Shown: positions 16,993 to 25,040, counted from the first letter of the stretch. The stretch is 64,000 nucleotides of DNA from Rhodoferax lithotrophicus (GCF_019973615.1 NZ_AP024238.1:4857989-4921988); one strand, 5' to 3'. Notes: generated by a model from the sequence alone, not told the origin. Numbers and translations are program-made.

Positions 16993-17593
16993 GCCAGAGT
17001 CTGCGTCGACAGTAACTGGCCGTCATCGGTGCGGCCGGGCTGAACATCCACCTCAAGCATGAGCGCGGCCACCAGGTCGTGTCTTGGAACAACTTGGCCA
17101 GGCCCAAACGCTCCCGCAGTCGACCCGTCCGCCAATCGTGCTGTTCCCCATCCCGACCATCATGGTTAAAGCGCGAACTCGCAAACGTATGCGAGATGCC
17201 ATGCGTTCGCCACATTGCAGGGCCCGGCGGTGGACACGAAATAGCGAAGTTGCTGAAATGAATAGGCTGGCATGGCATGGCGAGATCAGGTGGAGCCGGA
17301 TGGTTGTGGGTGTTCAACAACGACTTTCATGACCTTCGAGACCATTGTGTTGCGGCCGTTCAGACCAGTATTTTTGTGGGTCATGAAAACAAAATTACTT
17401 GCAGTGGCGTTGGTCTGCTTTTCCCCGCTGGGGAAGCACTCAATCCGAGCTGATCTGCATTATTTTTCTGATGTCTGGCCTCGGAAAATGCTCATCAGAA
17501 TCGCCGCCAGCCAACATACAGTCCATCACAGAGTTCAGATACTGAATCTCGCATTTGAAGCAAGCAATTCATTACGCATTGAAGGACACAGAG
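16993..17593. other. 600-base stretch with decayed sequence and no intact gene
   Basis: Apart from the LysR remnant at 17166-17273, no gene is supported. On the minus strand 16980-17160 gives broken coding-like pieces (for example VAALMLEVDVQPGRTDDGQLL), and on the plus strand 17383-17430 encodes an isolated signal-peptide-like start MKTKLLAVALVCFSPLG with no convincing continuation. It looks like a junction between two gene modules, with the promoter of the monooxygenase operon at its right end. Confidence 0.4.
17166..17273 (-). pseudogene. LysR regulator, N-terminal remnant
   Basis: From ATG 17273 the frame reads MPAYSFQQLRYFVSTAGPCN and continues VANAWHLAYVCEFAL before a stop at 17166. 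The first 25 residues match the LysR DNA-binding start (compare AAYTLRQLKYFVTT...GTVAEASRQL in the intact LysR at 11127-12092), but the recognition helix and the rest of the protein are gone. It is probably the relic of a regulator that once controlled the divergent monooxygenase operon. Confidence 0.6.
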
Positions 17594-18865
17594 ATGACAG
17601 TTGAGAAAACCGATACGTTGGTCATTGGCGCTGGCCAAGCTGGCGTGGCCATGAGCGCACACCTGAGCAAGTTGGGTGTGCCACACCTCGTTTTGGAGCG
17701 CAGCCGAATCGCCGAACGCTGGCGCACGGAACGCTGGGATTCGCTGGTGTGCAATGGTCCGGCCTGGCACGATCGCTTTCCGGGCATGGAGTTCGACGGC
17801 GTTGACCCCGATGCCTTTGTCGGCAAGGAGCAGGTGGCGACTTATATCGAAGACTATGCGACGAAGATCAACGCCCCCATACGCACTGGTGTGGAGGTGA
17901 AGAGCGTTGTCCGCAATGCAGGTCGCTCAGGCTTCACCATTGAAACATCCGAAGGTGTGATCGAAGCCCAGCACGTGGTTGCCGCAACCGGGCCTTTCCA
18001 GCTTCCTGTCATTCCAGCGCTTGCGCCTGAAGACACGCGCCTCACCCAAATCCACTCGGCCCAATATCGCAATCCTGCGCAATTACCGGATGGCGCTGTT
18101 CTTGTCGTGGGCGCTGGCTCTTCTGGGGTGCAGATCGCAGCCGAGTTGCAGCAAGCGGGCAAGCAGGTGTATCTCTCGGTCGGAGCGCACGACCGCCCTC
18201 CGCGCGCCTACCGCAAGCGTGACTTTGTCTGGTGGCTGGGTGTTCTGGGTAAATGGGATAAATCGGCCATGGAGCCTGGAACGGAGCATGTCACCATTGC
18301 CGTCAGCGGTGCCCATGGTGGTCACACGGTTGACTTTCGCGATCTTGCCAGCCAGGGCATTCAGCTCGTTGGCATGACGAAATCTTTCGATGCGGGTGTA
18401 GTGAGCTTCCAACCAGACCTTGCAGACAACATAGCCCGCGGCGATGCCAACTACCTGTCTCTGTTGGATGAAGCGGATGCCTACATTGAGCGCAATGGCC
18501 TTGATCTGCCACCCGAGCCTGAGGCACGTAACTTTCTGCCCAATCCGGAATGTGTGACTCATCCTATTCTTTCACTGGATTTGGCTGCGGCGGGCGTAAC
18601 CTCCATCATCTGGGCCACCGGTTTTGCATTGGACTACAGCTGGCTGAAAGTCAACGCCTTTGATGACAGCGGTAAGCCGCAGCATCAGCGCGGTGTATCG
18701 AGTGAACCTGGCATCTACTTCCTCGGGCTGGCTTGGTTATCACGGCGGGGTTCCCCCTTTATCTGGGGTGTATGGCACGATGCGGCGCACATTGCCGACC
18801 AGATTGCCATGCAGCGCAAGTACAAGGCCTACCAGGCCGCTTCCGAAGTCAGCACGGCAGCGTAA
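17594..18865 (+). CDS. Flavin-containing monooxygenase (CzcO/HinF-like)
   Basis: This is a 423-residue flavoprotein monooxygenase. The FAD motif DTLVIGAGQAGVAMSAHL is at residue 7, RWRTERWDSLVCNGPAWHDR follows, ATGPFQLPVIP bridges the domains, the NADPH-binding motif LVVGAGSSGVQIAAEL is near residue 172, and the ATGF-type motif IIWATGFALDYSWL lies near the end. Members hydroxylate or oxygenate small organic substrates. With the RidA, DUF1028 and M20 genes behind it, it fits imidazoleacetate monooxygenase of histamine breakdown (HinF in P. putida, from memory), as an inference. ATG at 17594 follows ACAGAG; the frame is open to 17555. Confidence 0.88.
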   Translation: MTVEKTDTLVIGAGQAGVAMSAHLSKLGVPHLVLERSRIAERWRTERWDSLVCNGPAWHDRFPGMEFDGVDPDAFVGKEQVATYIEDYATKINAPIRTGVEVKSVVRNAGRSGFTIETSEGVIEAQHVVAATGPFQLPVIPALAPEDTRLTQIHSAQYRNPAQLPDGAVLVVGAGSSGVQIAAELQQAGKQVYLSVGAHDRPPRAYRKRDFVWWLGVLGKWDKSAMEPGTEHVTIAVSGAHGGHTVDFRDLASQGIQLVGMTKSFDAGVVSFQPDLADNIARGDANYLSLLDEADAYIERNGLDLPPEPEARNFLPNPECVTHPILSLDLAAAGVTSIIWATGFALDYSWLKVNAFDDSGKPQHQRGVSSEPGIYFLGLAWLSRRGSPFIWGVWHDAAHIADQIAMQRKYKAYQAASEVSTAA

Positions 18866-18890
18866 TCCACCCCTTCATTCCATCGTTACC

Positions 18891-19307
18891 ATGACACATA
18901 CGCGCATTCGAAAATTCAACACGGGCGTAACCTACCCCGAACAAAAGCTGGACAACGATCTATGTCAGACCGTGGTGGCACGTGGCTCCATGGTGTTTGT
19001 ACGTGGCCAGATTGGGCAAGACTTGGACACCTCCGCGAGCGTGTGCATCGGAGATGCCGAGGGGCAGACTGAGCAGGCCATGAAGAACATCGACATGTTG
19101 CTGCGCGAAGCTGGCAGCAAGCTCGAACACATTTGCAAGATCACCATCTATCTGACCGACCCACGCTACCGGGAACCGGTGTACCGTACCGTAGGTCGCT
19201 GGCTCAAAGGTGTCTACCCCGTATCCACCGGTTTGGTAGTGAGTGCGTTGGCACGCCCAGAGTGGCTGGTGGAAGTGGATGCCATCGCCGTCATACCCGA
19301 ATCCTGA
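18891..19307 (+). CDS. RidA family protein (enamine/imine deaminase-like)
   Basis: The 138-residue protein has the YjgF/YER057c/UK114 fold signatures: VFVRGQIGQDLDTSASVCIGD, EGQTEQAMKNIDMLLREAGS, HICKITIYLTDPRYREPVYR and SALARPEWLVEVDAIAVIP. RidA hydrolyses reactive enamines and imines; subgroups in catabolic operons deaminate ring-opening intermediates. It lacks the classical arginine arrangement of housekeeping RidA as far as I can see (ARPEWLVEVD instead of LPKDALVEIE/D with preceding R), pointing to a catabolic subfamily. It lies 25 bases after the monooxygenase and 7 before DUF1028. Confidence 0.88.
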   Translation: MTHTRIRKFNTGVTYPEQKLDNDLCQTVVARGSMVFVRGQIGQDLDTSASVCIGDAEGQTEQAMKNIDMLLREAGSKLEHICKITIYLTDPRYREPVYRTVGRWLKGVYPVSTGLVVSALARPEWLVEVDAIAVIPES

Positions 19308-19314
19308 GGCCACC

Positions 19315-19989
19315 ATGACATTCAGCATCGTTGCACATTGCCCGCGCACCGGCCAGTTCGGCGCGGCGGTTTCTTCTTCTTCCCCTGCTGTTGCTGCGCG
19401 TTGCATACGAACCCGAGCCGGTGTGGGCGCTGTGGCAAGCCAGAACGTCACCGATCCATCGCTGGGCGACAAGGCTTTGGATTTAATGGCCCACGGTGCC
19501 AGTGCACAGCAGGCGCTTGACATACTGGTGGCCACCGCAATTCATATGGAATACCGCCAACTGGCACTGGTGGATGCTCAGGGGCGCAGTGCCTGTTTCA
19601 CGGGCAGCGGCGGCCTGGGCATCGTGGCATCCGCTCTGGGTGCACATGCAGCATGTGCTGGCAACTTGCTGGCCCACGCCGAGGTGCCCGTCAAAATGCT
19701 GGCGGCTTTCCAATCCTCTGAAGGAAAGTTGGCCGAGCGCTTGCTGCAGGCCATGCGGGCCGGGCTGGACAGTGGCGGTGAGGCTGGTCCGGTGCATTCT
19801 GCCGGTATGCTGGTGGTGGACGCGCAGTCGTGGCCGGTGGTTGATCTGCGGGTAGACTGGGCTGAGCAAGATCCCATTGCCACCTTGCATGGCTTGTGGA
19901 AGCAGTTTGAGCCACAAGTTGACAGCTACACGCAAAGAGCCCTGAACCCCTCACAGGCTCCCAGCTATGGCGTGCCCGGCGACATTTGA
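19315..19989 (+). CDS. DUF1028 family Ntn-hydrolase-like protein
   Basis: This 224-residue protein matches DUF1028 throughout: MTFSIVAHCPRTGQFGAAVS at the start, VGAVASQNVTDPSLGDKALDL, RQLALVDAQGRSACFTGSG and a C-terminal HAEVPVKMLAAFQSSEGKLAERLLQAM. DUF1028 proteins have an N-terminal-nucleophile hydrolase-like fold and often accompany RidA and M20 genes. A hydrolytic step on a ring-opened or N-formimino compound is a reasonable guess. It is in a tight operon (7 bases after ridA, 30 before the M20 gene). Confidence 0.85.
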   Translation: MTFSIVAHCPRTGQFGAAVSSSSPAVAARCIRTRAGVGAVASQNVTDPSLGDKALDLMAHGASAQQALDILVATAIHMEYRQLALVDAQGRSACFTGSGGLGIVASALGAHAACAGNLLAHAEVPVKMLAAFQSSEGKLAERLLQAMRAGLDSGGEAGPVHSAGMLVVDAQSWPVVDLRVDWAEQDPIATLHGLWKQFEPQVDSYTQRALNPSQAPSYGVPGDI

Positions 19990-20019
19990 GGACCGCGAAA
20001 CCCGACGTGAAAGATACCC

Positions 20020-21174
20020 ATGCCCTTGAGCCGCAGCCGTGAAATCCTGTCCGAGCTGATTTCTTTTTCCAGCATCACACGCGAATCCAATCTGGAGCTG
20101 ATCGCCTACGTGCGCGCCTTGTTGCAGACTCATGGCATTGAGAGCTTTTTGGTGCACGACGAAACCGGCACCAAGGCCAATCTGTTTGCCACGGTAGGTC
20201 CCCGGGGCGTTCCTGGTGTGGTGTTGTCGGGCCATACCGATGTGGTGCCGGTCGAAGGCCAGGCTTGGACCCGAGCAGCGTTTGCCTTGACGGAAGAAGG
20301 CGGTCGCTTGTATGGACGGGGCAGTGCCGACATGAAAGGATTTATTGCCTGTGCACTGCATGCACTTATTGAGGCTGCAAGCATGCCGCTGTCGCGCCCT
20401 TTACAACTTGCCCTGTCCTACGACGAAGAAATTGGCTGCATAGGCGTGCGCCGCCTGCTCGATGTACTGGAGGCTGGACCGGAGCGGCCTTTTCTGTGCA
20501 TCATCGGCGAGCCTACCCTGATGCAGTTGGCCACTGGCCACAAAGGCAAGACCGCATTGCATGCAAGCTGTCATGGCCGTGAGGGACATTCTGCACTGGC
20601 ACCCTTAACCGTCAGCGCCCTGCATTTGGGTGTCGATCTAGTACAGGAAGTGCGCCAGTTGCAAAATACCTTGAGCACGCAGGGCGCACACGACGCAGCT
20701 TACGATGTGCCCTACACCACCTTGCACGTGGGCAAGTTCAGCGCCGGTGTTGCGCTCAATATCGTGCCTAAACGCTGTGATATGGACTTTGAAATCCGCA
20801 ACATCGCAGCCGACAACCCGCGTGACCTGGTAGATCTTTTGCAGGCAGCGGCATCCCGCATCACGGCGCAGGCCCAAGTTATTGCCCCAGAGGCCCATAT
20901 CCACATTGAAGAAGTCAATGCCTACCCCGGGCTGGAAACATCGCCCACCACAGATGCCGTTGCCTTTGTGAAGTCCTTCTGGCCACAATCCGAAACCGTG
21001 AAGCTGGCCTTTGGCACCGAAGGCGGGCTGTTCAGCAGCCGCCTCGGCGTGCCTGTGGTGGTGTGCGGACCGGGATCCATCACCCAGGCCCACAAGGCCG
21101 ATGAATATGTGGAAGTGGAACAGCTCGCGCAATGCGATGCATTTTTAAAGATGTTGATGGCGCAACTGATTTAG
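20020..21174 (+). CDS. M20 family deacylase (ArgE-like)
   Basis: The 384-residue zinc hydrolase contains the M20 metal motifs VVLSGHTDVVPVEGQAW, LYGRGSADMKGFIA, the catalytic glutamate in ALSYDEEIGCIGVRRL, the dimerisation domain starting ATGHKGKTALHASCHGREGHS, and the C-terminal GPGSITQAHKADEYVEVEQL. Acetylornithine deacetylase is the best-known relative, but the position at the end of a catabolic operon argues for removing a formyl or acyl group from an amino acid, for example N-formyl-aspartate, instead of arginine synthesis (inference). Confidence 0.88.
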   Translation: MPLSRSREILSELISFSSITRESNLELIAYVRALLQTHGIESFLVHDETGTKANLFATVGPRGVPGVVLSGHTDVVPVEGQAWTRAAFALTEEGGRLYGRGSADMKGFIACALHALIEAASMPLSRPLQLALSYDEEIGCIGVRRLLDVLEAGPERPFLCIIGEPTLMQLATGHKGKTALHASCHGREGHSALAPLTVSALHLGVDLVQEVRQLQNTLSTQGAHDAAYDVPYTTLHVGKFSAGVALNIVPKRCDMDFEIRNIAADNPRDLVDLLQAAASRITAQAQVIAPEAHIHIEEVNAYPGLETSPTTDAVAFVKSFWPQSETVKLAFGTEGGLFSSRLGVPVVVCGPGSITQAHKADEYVEVEQLAQCDAFLKMLMAQLI

Positions 21175-21182
21175 CCATCTTT

Positions 21183-21266
21183 CCGGGTGAATGAGATCTG
21201 TTGTTTGATGATGGCCTTGACCTGCTCATAGGCCGGCAGCGTGCGGGGCGGTGGAGTGGATGTCAT
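21183..21266 (-). pseudogene. hutC: hutC-like regulator, second 5' fragment
   Basis: From ATG 21266 the minus strand reads MTSTPPPRTLPAYEQVKAII and then KQQIS before unrelated sequence and a stop. It is a near copy of the first 25 codons of the hutC-like fragment at 6888-7205, without that copy's early frameshift. Similarity continues about 15-20 bases upstream of the ATG, into what is the end of the luxR gene at the other copy (AATGCGC). The two copies are in the same orientation and bracket the whole catabolic island. Confidence 0.75.
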
Positions 21267-21288
21267 GGATTTAGCGCATTGACCATCT

Positions 21289-21963
21289 TCAGGCGCGTAG
21301 CGTGGTCAGCAGCGTGACCAGTTCGTGCAAGGCAGTGAAGGGTTCGGGGTCGGTATAGGCATTGAACCTCTCTGCCAGTGCCTGCGCCCGTTGCGTTGCC
21401 GTTTTCAGCTGGTTTCGAGTGGCGACAAACGCACCGCCTGCGCCTTTTTCGTAACCAGGAATGTGCTGCTTCAAACGCACCATCACCTCGTCGCGATGGA
21501 TGGGGGCTTGAATCTCCTCGTCATGCGGTAACAGCCACAGCTCGAAGCTGGGGATGGAGGCGATGGCTTTGAAGCGGACTGGCTGTCTGTCGTCATTGCG
21601 CAGCTTGCCATCCAGCGACTTCGCCAAATTCAGAGCGTTGAAATAGCTGTCGTGGTCGTCGCGGTCAAACACCGCATAGACCTGGTCGAAGCTCTTGGGG
21701 CGAATGCCTTTGCGCAGATCACCTTCTTCAAACAGTTGCTGGGCGTAACGCACCACCTGGATGGGCGCGGTGCCCAGTTGCCCCGGCTGCACTTCGACGT
21801 TGGCGGAATGCAGCTGATGTGCGGCGCGGATCTCTTCCAGATACAACGGTTCGGTTTTGCTGCCTTCGGTCACGATCAGAATGCGGGCGTAGCTGGCACG
21901 CCGCGCCGTCTTGGCCGCCTGGCGGCGCAACTGGCGGTCTTTGGCCTGGTTGTCGCGCCCCAT
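21289..21963 (-). CDS. RloB domain protein (AbiLii-like)
   Basis: The 224-residue protein has the RloB pattern: a basic N-terminus (RQLRRQAAKTARRASYARIL), IVTEGSKTEPLYLEEI, then VYAVFDRDDHDSYFNAL with an acidic cluster, and SIPSFELWLL. RloB domains are related to TOPRIM nucleases; the E in TEGSKTEP and the D-rD-D motif are the expected metal ligands. The start overlaps the stop of the AAA ATPase gene as ATGA, so the two are a translationally coupled pair, the architecture of AbiL abortive-infection systems. Confidence 0.82.
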   Translation of the reverse strand: MGRDNQAKDRQLRRQAAKTARRASYARILIVTEGSKTEPLYLEEIRAAHQLHSANVEVQPGQLGTAPIQVVRYAQQLFEEGDLRKGIRPKSFDQVYAVFDRDDHDSYFNALNLAKSLDGKLRNDDRQPVRFKAIASIPSFELWLLPHDEEIQAPIHRDEVMVRLKQHIPGYEKGAGGAFVATRNQLKTATQRAQALAERFNAYTDPEPFTALHELVTLLTTLRA

Positions 21964-23234
21964 CAGAGTTTCATTCCCAAGGACCGATTACGCAGGAAAG
22001 GCAGCGCACCGTAGCGCCCTTGCAGATAGCCCCGTTCCAGCGCTTCATTCTTGCGCGGACTGAAGTCGAGCAAGGGATACAGCGATGAGCTTTGATCCGG
22101 GCGCTTTTCAACAAACCAGACCTGATCGCGGCGGAACAGGCCGTAAGCATCGAGCAGCGAGGTGTCGTGCGTGGTAAAGATCAGCTGCGCACCGCCGGTG
22201 TTGACTTCAGGCCGGTGGAACATGCGCACCAAGGCCTGCACCAGCAGCGTGTGCAGGCTGGTATCGAGTTCATCCACTACCAGCGTCTGCCCCTTGTTGA
22301 GGATGTCCAGGATGGGTCCGGTGAGGAACAACAGGTTGCGGGTGCCGCTGGATTCATCCATCAGGTCGAAAACGGCCTTGCCGTGCTCGGTGACGTGGTG
22401 AAACTTCACTTCATCCACAGCCTGCTCGCTGGCTGTCTCCTCGCGTTTGCCGGTGGCGAGGTCAAACTTGATGGTGCGCACCACGGCCTGTTGGGTGGCC
22501 AGTTCAATGTCGGCAATGCTGATGTCAGCGGCACGCAGGAACTCGCAAATGGCTTTGCGCTGTGTCTCTTGCTTGAGCATTTGCACCGAAAACTGTGGCG
22601 ATAAGGGCGACTGCTCATTGACGATCACCAGTCGATTTGCAAACCAGTCAAAGACAGGGCGCAAGGCCTCGCTGTTGAGTTGCACAGCCACTGACAGGAA
22701 CAAGGCATTGGGTCGGGTCGCCCCCTCCCACAAGTTCTTGGCGCCCTTCAGGCTGGAGCCGTATTCATATACATCCTTGCCGCTTTCGGCATCGAAGTGG
22801 CGCTCGAACCAGCGTTGTGGCTTGAACGCCTTGTAGACCAGAAGTTGCTCACTGACGATGCGTTGCGCATTCATGGCAAAACCATATTGGTAGCGCACGC
22901 CGTCGAGAATGAAAGTGGCCTCGAACTCTGTGGGTTGGCTGCCCGATGTGGCATCCAGCTTGAAGGGCTGGAGTCGGTCAAACGTCTGGCCCGGCTGCAG
23001 CGTGGCCGATTCCAGCACCACGCCACGCATGTACTGCAGGGCCTTGATGAGGTTGGACTTGCCGCTGGCATTGGCACCATAGACCACCGCGCTTTTGAGC
23101 AAATGCGGGGCCGCCTTCAGCCCGGTAGCCAGGGCATGGGTGTCCAGCAAGGTCTGGTCGGTGGATGCAACCAGGCTGAGCGCCTGCTCGTCGCGTAGGC
23201 TACGGAAGTTCTTGGTGCGGAACTCGATCAACAT
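21963..23234 (-). CDS. AAA family ATPase (AbiLi/RloA-like)
   Basis: This 423-residue ATPase of the SMC/ABC-like AAA15/21 group starts MLIEFRTKNFRSLRDEQALS. Walker A is VVYGANASGKSNLIKAL (about residue 52) and the signature-like SSGTRNLLFLTGPIL leads to Walker B QTLVVDELDTSLHTLLV and the switch IFTTHDTSLLD. ATG 23234 was chosen because the protein there begins with the family's MLIEF(R/K)xxNFRSL. The frame is open upstream to 23297 through an AATG repeat tract. With RloB it forms a likely phage-defence pair in which the ATPase senses infection and the TOPRIM-like partner acts. Confidence 0.85.
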   Translation of the reverse strand: MLIEFRTKNFRSLRDEQALSLVASTDQTLLDTHALATGLKAAPHLLKSAVVYGANASGKSNLIKALQYMRGVVLESATLQPGQTFDRLQPFKLDATSGSQPTEFEATFILDGVRYQYGFAMNAQRIVSEQLLVYKAFKPQRWFERHFDAESGKDVYEYGSSLKGAKNLWEGATRPNALFLSVAVQLNSEALRPVFDWFANRLVIVNEQSPLSPQFSVQMLKQETQRKAICEFLRAADISIADIELATQQAVVRTIKFDLATGKREETASEQAVDEVKFHHVTEHGKAVFDLMDESSGTRNLLFLTGPILDILNKGQTLVVDELDTSLHTLLVQALVRMFHRPEVNTGGAQLIFTTHDTSLLDAYGLFRRDQVWFVEKRPDQSSSLYPLLDFSPRKNEALERGYLQGRYGALPFLRNRSLGMKL

Positions 23235-23245
23235 TGCAGCGATCC

Positions 23246-23265
23246 AATGAATGAATGAATGAATG
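23246..23265. repeat. Tetranucleotide repeat (AATG)x5 just upstream of the AAA ATPase start
   Basis: Five perfect AATG units lie 12 bases upstream of ATG 23234 on the minus strand. In the extended minus-strand frame they encode FIHSFIHW in frame with the ATPase. Tetranucleotide tracts at gene starts are a classical place for slipped-strand variation. Confidence 0.8.
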
Positions 23266-23453
23266 AAATAAGTCAATATTATGCGCCAAGCACGCAAATT
23301 ATTGATTTATTCTGAATTTCATATGGAATCCCTGATGGAATGCAAGGGATGGATTTTCGGCGATTTCGCTGTACGGCCGGCTCTTGTTCAGCCGAACTTG
23401 ACGTTCACACCCGCCGTGGCGACGAGCGCCTGTTAGCGCCCATTCGCCAGCGT

Positions 23454-24710
23454 TCACTTTCCGAACAATTTGGTCATGTGCTGCCACATGCGCAGCAGCA
23501 GGCCCGCGCGTTCCACATCGGCCTGCGCGACGAGCGGGGTTTCGCCCACGGACTTGCCGTTTGAGGTGGCGATCACCTTGCCGATCACAGAACCCTTGGT
23601 CACCGGTGCCTCCAGGCCCGCCTTGAGCTCCACCGAGGTCTGCACTTGCTGGCCTCGCGGCACGGTCAACACCCACGGTTCGCCCAGACCGGCGGCAACC
23701 GTGTCTGCCTTGCCAAAGCTGACCTTGGCTCTCGAAACCACCGTGTTCGGCTGAATCGGGGTGACCTTCTCAAAGTTGCTGAAGCCCCAACCGAGCAGCT
23801 CTCGCGTCTCGTCAGCACGCGCCTGAGCGCTGTGGGTGTTGAGGATGACCGTGACCAGGCGCATCCCGTTGCGCTTGGATGAGGTGACTAGGCAGTAGCC
23901 AGCCTCTTCGGTGTGGCCCGTCTTCAGTCCGTCAACGCTCGGGTCGGTATAGAGCAGGGCATTGCGGTTGCCTTGCTTGATGCCGTTGTACTTGAACTCG
24001 CGTTCCGCGTAGATCGGGTAATAGTCCACGCTGTCGCGGATGATGGCGCGCGCCAGGATGGCGAGGTCACGCGCAGACGACTTGTGCGCCGGGTCGGGCA
24101 GGCCGGTGGGATTCACAAAATGCGTGTGCGTCATGCCAAGGCGCTGGGCTTCGGCATTCATCAGCTTGGCAAAACCCTCTTCGGAGCCCGCCATGTGCTC
24201 GGCAATCGCCTTGGACGCGTCGTTGCCCGACTGGATGATGATGCCGCGCAGCATGTCGATCACCGTAGCCTGGCTGTTGAGCGGCAGATACATACACGAC
24301 TCGGTGCTCGAACCCCGGCACCAGGCGTTCTGACTGACCGAGACCAGGTCGGTTTGCTTGAGTTTGCCGGAGCGCAGCGCCTGCTCGACCATGTAGCTGG
24401 TCATCATCTTGGTCAGCGATGCTGGCGGCAATGGTTCATCCGCGTTGGCCGAGGCGAGCACCTCGCCGGAGTCGAAGTCCATCAACAGCCACGCCTTGGC
24501 GGGCAGCGCCGGCGGGTTACTTGCCAAGCTGGTTTCAGCAGCCAGTGGTGGCAGGGCGTTGACGGCGGGCGCAGCCTTTGTCGCGGCCTTTTTGTGAGGC
24601 ACCGGCTTGGTGGCTTGGTGTTTGGCCGCGAAGGACGCTGAGCTGGGAAGCATGATGCCTGCGGCGATGGCGAAAACGACAGGGAAGAGGGATAAAGATT
24701 TGGTTTGCAT
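23454..24710 (-). CDS. dacA: D-alanyl-D-alanine carboxypeptidase (PBP5/6 family)
   Basis: The 418-residue penicillin-binding protein starts MQTKSLSLFPVVFAIAAGIM (signal peptide), has a Lys/Ala/Pro-rich linker, then the S11 peptidase domain with SxxK in PPASLTKMM, SGN in IIQSGNDAS and KTG in VDGLKTGHTEEAGY. The beta-rich PBP5 C-terminal domain follows, and the C-terminus RMWQHMTKLFGK looks like the amphipathic membrane anchor. It trims the terminal D-Ala from peptidoglycan stem peptides in the periplasm. Start at 24710 chosen because a signal peptide begins there; the open frame runs to 24776. Confidence 0.92.
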   Translation of the reverse strand: MQTKSLSLFPVVFAIAAGIMLPSSASFAAKHQATKPVPHKKAATKAAPAVNALPPLAAETSLASNPPALPAKAWLLMDFDSGEVLASANADEPLPPASLTKMMTSYMVEQALRSGKLKQTDLVSVSQNAWCRGSSTESCMYLPLNSQATVIDMLRGIIIQSGNDASKAIAEHMAGSEEGFAKLMNAEAQRLGMTHTHFVNPTGLPDPAHKSSARDLAILARAIIRDSVDYYPIYAEREFKYNGIKQGNRNALLYTDPSVDGLKTGHTEEAGYCLVTSSKRNGMRLVTVILNTHSAQARADETRELLGWGFSNFEKVTPIQPNTVVSRAKVSFGKADTVAAGLGEPWVLTVPRGQQVQTSVELKAGLEAPVTKGSVIGKVIATSNGKSVGETPLVAQADVERAGLLLRMWQHMTKLFGK

Positions 24711-24915
24711 GGTATTTTCGGACAGAGCGCCGATTGTCGCGCTTCGGCATCGACCTTGTATCGAGCTAACTTTCATGAATCCAGGCCGATGCCCCGGATG
24801 ATGAAAGAAACTTGAGGGAGGAGGTGCAGAGGTAGAAGTCGAGAAAATTCTTTGGGGCTGGCACCCCGATAGCTAACTTGACTCACCCACACCGACTCGT
24901 ACCCCGAATTGACTC

Positions 24916-25034
24916 CATCGGTTTTGCCGATGAGATCTCACGTTAAACAGGGCTGCCGGGCGCAAGGCCGGACAAGCAATTTCGGTGGGGTACCCCGGCA
25001 CCTCCAGTTTTGAAGTTTACCTTTCAACTGGAGG
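24916..25034 (+). ncRNA. Structured leader of the IS110 element, candidate bridge RNA region
   Basis: Four hairpins stand in a row upstream of the transposase: CATCGG/CCGATG (24916-24932), CCGG-type pairing around 24957-24976, GGGG/CCCC (24987-24996), and CCTCCAGTT/AACTGGAGG (25001-25034). IS110-group recombinases are guided by a bridge RNA encoded in the non-coding end of the element, which for this group lies upstream of the gene. The positions fit, but the target- and donor-pairing loops cannot be assigned without the element ends. The last hairpin also buries the GGAGG ribosome binding site. Confidence 0.4.
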
Positions 25035-25040
25035 ATATCG

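Noticed and set aside
21289..23234. Assignment of the ATPase-TOPRIM pair to PARIS (AriA/AriB)
   Set aside because: The second protein has RloB features instead of the DUF4435 pattern expected for AriB, so AbiL-like fits better.
23246..23265. AATG tract considered as a CRISPR-like or satellite array
   Set aside because: Only five 4-base units with no spacers; it is a simple sequence repeat. No CRISPR array was seen in the window.
23390..23453. Short minus-strand tail QALVATAGVNVKFG resembling an outer-membrane protein end
   Set aside because: Only 14 codons between stops; too short to claim a remnant.
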